Below are positions 33,301 through 43,000 of a stretch of DNA of 64,000 nt, piece after piece (the first letter of the stretch is position 1; each line of letters begins with the position of its first letter). The notes below the pieces were generated by a model. The model ran no database searches. It saw only the letters and a program-made list of their open reading frames with translations, and was not told the origin of the DNA. Where the stretch lies: NCBI RefSeq assembly GCF_037176765.1, contig NC_090034.1:90428000-90491999 (forward strand), read 5' to 3'. The position numbers and the translations under genes are program-made. This DNA comes from Anolis sagrei (Eukaryota; Chordata; Lepidosauria; Squamata; Anolidae).

Positions 33301-36300
33301 AAGATTTGTATTTATTTAATTTTATTTATAGTGTCAGAAGTGAATTGAGAATAAAGTTATAATGTATAAAAAACCACAACGTTTAAAAAAGATTTGTATG
33401 TAGCTACAGAACTTCTACATTGAAACATTCACACCTAGCACCAGCAGACCAGTCATTTGTCCCACCCTGATCATTCCACAGATATATAAACCCTTTTTCC
33501 TAGTTCCAACAGACCTCACTACATCTGAGGATGCTTGCCATAGATGCAGGCGAAACGTCAGGAGAGAATGCCTCTAGACCATGGCCATATAGCCCGAAAA
33601 AACCTACAACAACTCAGAACTTCTACTATTATTGGAGCCTCCATGCAGCACAATAGAGAAGTGGGGTGCACTGTGCTGAAGTGGAAACCAGTTTTCACTC
33701 CACGTCCTATTGGTTGGCCATAGTGAAGTGCTGCCAACTATATCACTTTTTATGTTTAGACTGATTTTCAGCCTTTTCTAGTAAGATTTTAGGGATTAAT
33801 TTTATGCAAACGGTCATGTTTTCAAGCTGCTTTAAAGCATGATTTAGGGACCAAACATCACTTGTGGAGGTGTCATAAGGTAAAGGTAAATGTTTTCCCC
33901 TGACATTAAGTCTACTCGTGTCCGACTCTGGGGGGTGATGCTCATCTCCATTTCTAAGCCCAAGAGCCAGAGTTATCCATAGACATCTCCAAGGTCATGC
34001 GGCTGGAATGACTGCATGGAGCACCGTTACCTTTACACAGAAGCGGTACCTAATGATCTACTCACATTTGCAGGTTTTTGAACTGCTAGGTTGGCAGAAG
34101 CTGAGCCTAACAGAGGGAGCTAACCCTGCTCCCTGGATCTGAACTGCCAACCTTTTGGTCAGCAAGTTCAGCTCAGCGGTTTAACCTGTTGCACCATCAG
34201 GGGGCCGAAGATGTGTCTTGGGGGATTGCAAAACAAGCAGTATTTTTGTAGTCACGTTATATCATAATATCCCGATGACAAAAAATATCTGTGGCCAAAT
34301 GTGAATGTGCTGGAGCATAAAATAAAGAAATAACATCACAGGCTGACATTTTTAAAAATATATTTGTTGTTTATTTATTTATTTACTGCATTTCTATGCT
34401 GCCTTTCTCAGGCCAAAGGCGACTCAAGGTGGCTTACACTGGCACAATTCGATGCCACAATAAACAAACAAAATTAAAAACAATTAACACACATTATAAA
34501 AACCCTGTAAAAAGCATTCAATGCATAAAACACCAGTAATTTCCTATTAGCTTCCTATTGTTCACTGTAATAATACCCACTTGTATGATTGTTGGGTTGT
34601 AATTGCTAGCATTTCCACCACTGACAACAATGGTGATAGGAACTGCATGATTTCCAACCCTGTTACATAATAATGAGATAAAGAGTGGCAGCAGCACCCT
34701 AAAAGGTTTGTGCTACCTCTGTGTGGACCATGGAAATGTCTAAGGGGGAATTATTATGATTCCCCTACCCCAGCCTTACAAAGCACTGTCTTACTTACCT
34801 CTGCAATGCTGAGCCAATGCTGGTATGAATGATTCAGTTGCTCCTCACTCATCCCCTTGCTAAGAAAGACAGAGAAAGAGCATAGAAAGATGCTTCAGAA
34901 TGAAGGAGTAGCGGAATGTATCAACCTCCTTGTTTGAGAAAATGAAAAGCACAAACTTTTGAAAAGGCTGTAATAGACAGAGAACACATAAAAATAAAAC
35001 TAATGATGCTGGTTTTTAGTCTTGTATGGGTATAATTCTTTCACCCTGTTCCCTATTGTTTATCCATCGGCTCGACGTTCAGAAAAAAACCCAGCAGAAC
35101 TTTGAAATGTAACTTTTTAGAACTACAGTTCCCAGAATCCCTGATGATTCTAGGAACTGTAATCCAAACTCTGGCTTTACAATTCCACTGGGCTTTGATA
35201 CAGAAGGGCAGAGAACTTTGCCTCTTTCCGGTATGAAATCCACTGCATTTAAGCTACGAAAAAACCCCACAGATTTTCCCCTTTGACAGCATTTGCCTAA
35301 GTCCAATGTACACTGCCATTATAACACAGATTGAACTGCATTATATGGTCATATAATCTAGTTCAATGTAGTTAAACTGCATTATATGAGTCCATGACAA
35401 TCTTATAATGCAGTTCAATTTGCATTATCATGGCAGTGTAAATGGAGCCTATGATTTTTAAATACAAGCTAGCTTTATCTGTCAGAGACGGCAGGATTGT
35501 TGCTGCAATTGTGTATCATCAAGTTATTTCTGACTTATGGAGACCTTATCATGGGGGTCTTCTGAAACTAAGACAGTGTGATCTAGCCCTTGATCACTCA
35601 GTGAGTTTTTATGGCCAAGCAGGGATTTGAAACCTGTTCTCCAGGGTCATAATTCAAACATTCACATGAAAACTGTCAGACTAAATTCAGAAGTCCCAAA
35701 TTAGTTTGACATGTTCATTTTCTGTAACTTTTTCAGACTTGTGAACCCACCAGTTCTTCGTCACAAGCAGATGGTATTTGTGGCACAAGTTCCAATGGAC
35801 CATAAGAGCCCCCGGTGGCACAATGGGTTAAACCCTTGTGCTGGCAGGACTGCCGACCAAAAGGTCAGCGGTTCGAATCTGAGGAGTGGGGTGAGCTCCT
35901 GTGTGTGAGCTTCAGCTTCTCATGCAGGGACATGAGAGAAGCCTCCCACAGGACAGTAAAACATTCTGGCGTCCCCTGGGCAATGTCTTTGCAGACGGCC
36001 AATTCTCTCAAGCCAGAAGCAACTTGCAGTTGCTCCTGACACAAAGAAAAAAAATCTGAACTACTGTACTTTGCCTCTGTTTGTGGTCCGTCTGTGCGAT
36101 CATCTTGCAGCAGCTGAGGATGGGATCTATTGTTTCATCTACTTCCTTGCAGAGTCTACATTTGGAATCAGTAGCCAACTTGTCAATTCTGGCTTTTTTG
36201 GCATTTGTTCTCATTGCTTGTTTTTGGACTGCAAGAATCAGGCCCTCCGTCTCCTTTTCAAAGTTCCATTTGTGAGCCACATTCGTGTTTTTTCCTTGTC

Positions 36301-36684
36301 AATTTTGCTCTCAACTTTTTCTAGAAATTGTCCATGGAAAGCCTTCTTTTGCCAGTTTTCTCTTCTGCTTTGCACTGTATTTTTACAGCATTCCCTCTTT
36401 GTCTTTTGCACTTTAAGCAGTTTTCTACTATTGACTTCCATCAATGTTGGTTCTTGACTTCCTTTCACATAATCTGCCAGTGCGTGTTTCTCTTGTTCTA
36501 TCATTTGTTTTACTTGCAGAAGCCCTCTGCCTCCTGATTTTCTGGGCAGGTAGTCTATCAACAACAGTACATGGGTGTAATGAGTAATCAGTTTTCTTGT
36601 TTTTCTGTCCGTATCATCCAGCTCTGCTTGCATCCTGTTCACAATTCCAGCAGTGTATCTGATGATGGTGATGATATTATTATT

Positions 36685-36747
<63 letters not shown>

Positions 36748-39700
36748 GTCATTTTCTCCACATTCCTTGAAGAAAATGTAGAACATGGAAGGGAATGATG
36801 ATTATCAGTGAGATCTGCAACAAAATATCTTGTAAGGCATTTTTCTAGCCACGATTTGAATCAGCCATTCCTTCCAAGTTAGACAATTGTCTCAGGATCA
36901 TCGGAATATAATCTTCACTTACAGAAAACCCCAAATTTGTTTCTTACATTCTTCCATTAAAAGGTCTGGGAAAGTGAGAATTTAGGAGAGCTACTGATAG
37001 CTTTACCAGTCCTCAGTGCAAGCGTTTCCAAGACTTCTCCTTGTTCTGGGCAGTCAACACAGAAGTCTTAGTACATATATGAAAAAATCATGAACTTTGA
37101 TTTCTCTGATTTGGGAGAAAGGTCAAAGAAAACAGAGTTGAGGAAAGTTCTTTTTCTAAATTATAGCTCTTCACATGATTATTCCCAGTTGAGGTATTCC
37201 AGGAATTGTGGTTCAAACCAAGCTTTCTCAGGCTTTAGGAGAAAGCTATACTGCAACATCACTTAAGGCAAGCATATAAAAACAAATGTGATGCTCCAGA
37301 AAGTTGGAAAGGGGTTCTTACGGCAAGTTCCCAGATATGCTGCGCTCAAAGAGGGTCTTCAGGAACTGGAAACGAAGCTGACAGGCTTCTTGAACATCTC
37401 GCTGGAGAGAAAACAGAAAACAAAACTCTGCTTAAGATATGCTTCTCAGATGTCCCTTATGTCAACACAGGGATGAAGAACATGTGACTGGTAATAGCAC
37501 TCTTGGAATGCAATTCCAAATGTAACAAAATTGTGAGAAATCATGGTAGATTACAGTCCAACACCATACGGATGACCTTATCTGCTTTAACCTTTTCCAT
37601 ATTAATGGGAGCATGTTCACATTGTGCAAATTCATGGCATGCTACTAAGAATTCTGGGCATATTTCAACCACACACTATATTCATATGCAAAATCAGCCA
37701 CCCATTGCATTGTATTAGACTGGATAGGTACCCAATAATCTCTGGCAGCTGACTATGGTAGCGGTAGATAAACTGTGGGAAACCAGAGCATGACCTCTTC
37801 ATGCTTCATTCTGTTTGGACACCTTGGGCTAGCTGAATTCCCGTCCCCAGAAAACATTTCTTTAAAAACCCACAGCTATATACAAAATTGAATTCTCCAA
37901 TAGAGTTCTGCTATCATCTGAGTGCGATCTGTATTGTGATTCGCTCTGGATCCTTTTAGTGTAGAAGGACAGGCTGCAAGTACATGCCGTAACTACTAGT
38001 TGTAAATATTTTGGGGTTATGAGATTATGGGAGTTCTATTCGAGCAATAGTTGGAGGGCCACAACCCTTGGACTGTGATCAGGGAAGATGATAGTTTTAG
38101 TCCATGTCAAACTCTGAAACACACTAGTTTGTCCTACTTTGGAGGGTTGTTATGACAAGAAAATGAGGAGGAAAATAATGTGCACCATCTTGAACCCAAT
38201 GAAGAAAATGCAGCAAATGAATATACTTAATAATGTATTTTGGCTGTGAGTAACCAAGAAGATCTCACCAGAACCTCTGGCTCCAAACCAGGGAATCCAG
38301 ACTTTGAAGTCTTTCCCAAGACCACTGCTGTCTGGGCCTTCCTGCCAAGAAAAACATATTAATGCTTAATTAGAAATGAAAGGTCAGATTCCTGATTTCT
38401 AGAGCAGTACATTCAATGAATATCCCCAAACAGAGTCAGAGACTAAGGGGATGGTTTGCTCCAGAGCTACAATCACTTCCTTCATCAAATGAAGCCATTC
38501 CTGATCCTCTTTTTCATCAAATACATATTTATCCCACCCAGAGTTTCTCCTGATTCCTGCCCACAAGGAAGAAAAGCCTGGGCCTGTACCTTTTCATTGC
38601 CTCTAGTTGCTCCAAACGTCCCTTCATTTGCATTACTTTTTCATGCAACAGCTGATGCTCAGCCATGACCTGGGTCGAGTAGGCCTTCAGAAGCAAGGTG
38701 CGGCGCTTGGCATCACGGATCTTCTCCTGGGATGTCTCCATTGTGACCTCTGAGAGAGCAAAGGAGAAAGAAAAAAGAGTGCATTACAATTCAGGCTGTT
38801 TTAGAACCTCCACAAAAAGTGCTTGACTTGCTAATATGCTTTTGCTTTGCCCTCCCCTTTTCCAATGGCAAGGATCCAGGTCAATATTTCCCAAACTCTT
38901 CCATGTGTTTTGGACTTCAGCTCTCAGAATTCTTGGTTATTGGCCAAGGCAGACAAGACTTCTGAAACAGATAGAGGACTAGAGTTTGGGAATCACTGAT
39001 CTAAACCATTATGGGCCTTTCCACAGTCATATAACCTAGAATATCAAAGCCGAATAATCCACTATAACAGCTTTTTTAAGCCATTATGGGCCTTTCCACA
39101 CAGTCATATAACCTAGAATATCAAAGCAGAATAATCCACTATAACAGCTTTTTTTAAAAGTATTTTTATTGTGCATTTTAGTAATTTTTATAGTGAAAGT
39201 GAAGAAAAAACATGTGAAGAAAAACATGTCTTTTAAGCAAAGACAGAAAGGTGAGATGAAATGGATAAAAAGACAAAAAGAGAGAGAGAGAGAAGGAAAA
39301 AAAAAGAGGAAAAAAAGGGAAGGTTCCCAAAGACAAAACTTGACTTCCCAATGCCCTCTGAGTAATCATCTTCTCAATATAGGAATTATCAGTTTTCAAT
39401 CAGAATATATATTTTTCACATGTCAGATATTTCTATCATGATGGTCATCTCTTCCAAATAAAATCTATGAAATCGGACCAATCAGGTTTTTTTCAGGTTT
39501 CTTTCAATCTTTAAAGTTGTCCATTTGGATTATGTCAAATACTTTAAGTATCCATTCTTCTGTGCTTGGTATTCTCTTCTGCTTCCATACAATAACTGCT
39601 TTGAACTGGGTTATCTGAGTCCACACTGCCATATAACCCAGTTCAAAGTAGATAATGTGGGATTTTATACAGCTGTGTGGAATGGGTCTATGAGTGTTTA

Positions 39701-40023
39701 CAGAATAAACTGATTAAGAAAGCAAGGCAATGCCTACTCAAATTTCCGAAGTGATCAAAATTTCTTTATAACTTATAACTTGCTAAAGGCTCGAGCTGGT
39801 GCACTCGGGCCCTGTAGAGATAGAGTGACATAAGCATGTCTCTGTAATCCTATACTATGGCAAGAACACTTTAAACCAAGTACAATACCACAAACAACTG
39901 GAGTTGTTGGTCTATAAAGATCCTGATTCAACAGATATTTATATAATGTGTAGCCTGCGTTGGCAGCAAAAAACTGCAGTCAAAGTCAAGATCAGATGAC
40001 AAAAAAGCCGACTTGAAGAATAG

Positions 40024-40058
<35 letters not shown>

Positions 40059-43000
40059 AACACATCCTATATCCAAGGAGCTCAGGCCAGTTTTCAACAA
40101 ATCAATTCAAACACTTTAAAACAATGTGGAATAGTAAGAATGATTTTTAAAAAACTAGAAGCATATAAAAAAATAAAGCAAGATGGTTTAAAAAACAATT
40201 ATGGTAGGATTATTAAAAGTGTATATATAAATATATCTGGAAGGTATCAACAAGGCCCTGAAGACCTAAAAGTATGTTTTCACTTGGCTATTGGATGGCA
40301 TCACTGCTGGCACCAAACAGCCTTCTTTAAACATTATTAAAGAAGTGCTTGCTGTTTAAAAAAAGTAATTTAAAAATTGGAAAAAAGAAACACCAAGAAA
40401 TTATCAATAATATCTTTCATGCAGATGGCACTATTACTTGCTGGCAATTTAGACTGAATGCAGAGTTTATTCCAGAAAGCCACTCACCATCAGCCACAAG
40501 CTCCCGCTGTGTTGATTCGATCTGCAGGTCAATGTTCTGCAGCTCCTCACGCAGGCGTGCAATGCCCTGAACCAACTGCTTGCGGCGCTCTTTCTCAGAC
40601 TGCAAGCCATTAAACTTGCCCTAGAGAAATAAATAGTTAAGACAGAACTCCATCTGACGATCGTTCGCAATGAACTAGTTGTTCATGCCGAAGACTCCAT
40701 ATTGCATGTGCAGAGCACAATGCTCCACATATGGACAGTTTTACTCCTCACTTCAGATCCATGAAGCCCCATGGAGCAATTCAATGGCCATTAAATAGGG
40801 AAAGAGGGAAATGACAGAGCAGTAGAAACTGCCTCCTGTTTCCACTGCTGTTTGTTAGAAACAGAAGAGGAAAAATGACATGGAGAAGTGCAGCTAGGAA
40901 AGGGGGCAGTTCCCATTGCTTGGTATCCTCCCTTCTTCTCTTGGCTATTTAACTGCCATAGCAACACCTTAAGGGGCTTGGAAACTGCTGGGTAGCAGAT
41001 GGACAAAAGGGAGTAAGTCAATAGCTCCTTAGAACATAGACAAAACAAAATATATGCACATATAAGCTGGAATTACACAAATCTATGCTGATAAATAAGT
41101 AAATATCAGATCATCCATGGAACAGTGCTCCTAATTTCTATGACTGGAGATGAAGGCTGAAGAAAGACAACAGAACAATTCACTGATCTGAAATGTGCTG
41201 CCAGGGAAGAGTTCAATGGATACCATAGTCTATCAAAAAGAGAAATAAATGGGCCTGAAAGCAAACTAGTATGAACTCTCACAAAAGTCAAAGTTATATG
41301 CATGCTAGACATATTGCATTTTGGACAAAACTCATTGGAACAGATTATAATGATCAGTAAAGTGGAAAGCAAAAGGGAAAAGTGAACTAAAGATGGATAA
41401 AAGAAGACACAGCCCTAAGTTCACAAGACCTGAGTAGGATAATTGATGACTGGGACTCAGAATGGACCTTGGGGTTGTCTTAAGACGAAGTCCATTTGAC
41501 AAACAATAAGAAATAATGACAACGGTAGAATTCTGGCTAATGTCTAGAAAGATCTCTCTCTCAAACATGAGATACACGAAGCTGCCTCAATACCTAAGCA
41601 CTGGTTTTGTTGAAATCAATACTATCTACACCAGGTGTGACACTGATATTGCAATTTCTCATCATTGACTTTGCTGTCTAGGACTGTAGAGACTCACTGT
41701 CAAATAACAACTGGGCAGGTCATAAGATCTGGATTTCTGACCTATATTGCTCAATAAAGATTTCCATTCAGTTTTTCCCTCATGTTCCATAAGGCAGGTT
41801 CATTACAGATTAAAAATTACTGCCCTAAGTCCAATGGACAGGAAATACTGCATGGATTCTGAACTCCAATTTGTATCATCCCTGCCAGGGTCAAAGAACA
41901 ACTGGAGGGCCAGGGTTCTCCATCCCCTACCCCAGAATAGTAAGTAGCGTATTGTTTTCTCTCTTACCTCAGTCTCCTCCATCTGCCGGTACCTAAACAA
42001 GTTCAGGTTAAGGAAATATCTTCTCATTTTCATTTTAGACACCACATGTGCCACCAAGTCAGGACTCCTTCACATTATTGGTGAGGGAAGTATAAAATGG
42101 CGGTGAAAATGTACCACGGAAACACATCACAAGCTCCCTAGAAGGGCAGGTTATAAAAGTTTGATGAAGCTGAAATGTTGCAACTATGCCCCATATGGAG
42201 ATGTCATCGTCTGGGATCAGGATATTCTGAAGGACTACCCCATCCCAGCCGGCCTTGTCTAGTCATGGTGTTTAGCAGCCAAGGCTTTGTTGTATCTCCC
42301 ATTAGTTTTAGAAACCCAACTAGATAAAATGTTTGTCATATAACAATACATGTTATATTGTGTCACCCAGATTAGTGTGCCCCCTTTTCTTATGTCTCTC
42401 CTTAAATCTAAAAGATGGATCTGATTTAAAATGACTACATCTCTACAACCACCTATGAATAAAACTCTTCCCACTTGAAAGGTTGAAAGCTCAACAAAAC
42501 TATTTTTTGTAATCTGCGTCATTGTGTACACATGTGTCATGACTGTTTTTTAAAAGGTCTATCAATAAGGAGAAGCAACTTCTTTGGTAAACAGCACTAA
42601 AGGACATGTCATTTCTTGAACTTTTGTTTGCCACATCATTGCTGGAGGAAGAGAGAAAGTAGCTCTTTGAAGTAAAAGCTCTGGAACTTTTCAATGCACC
42701 CCCCCCCCCCCCCCCGATGGAAAAGGATACCACAACAAATTTCCTCGGATCTTCTTTACATTTCTGCAACATAAGGAAGGGGAGAAGGAGAATGATACAC
42801 CAAATGGGAGCAAGATAAACTAAAATCCAACCCAAGTTCTTCCCTTCAGATTTTTACCTCTGGTGATGCACATGGCGAATGACGTGTTTCCAGATCTCAG
42901 CACACTGACCTGAGCACATCCTGGAGGAAAAGGAACCGACTAAGTGTTAGACAAGCAGTTCCCAAACTCTAGCCCTCCAAGGGTTTTAGATTTGAATTCT

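Noticed and set aside
36238-36786. 182-codon frame with a long Asn run as a host gene
   Set aside because: The Asn run is a (GTT)/(ATT) microsatellite fused to an R4-type LINE fragment.
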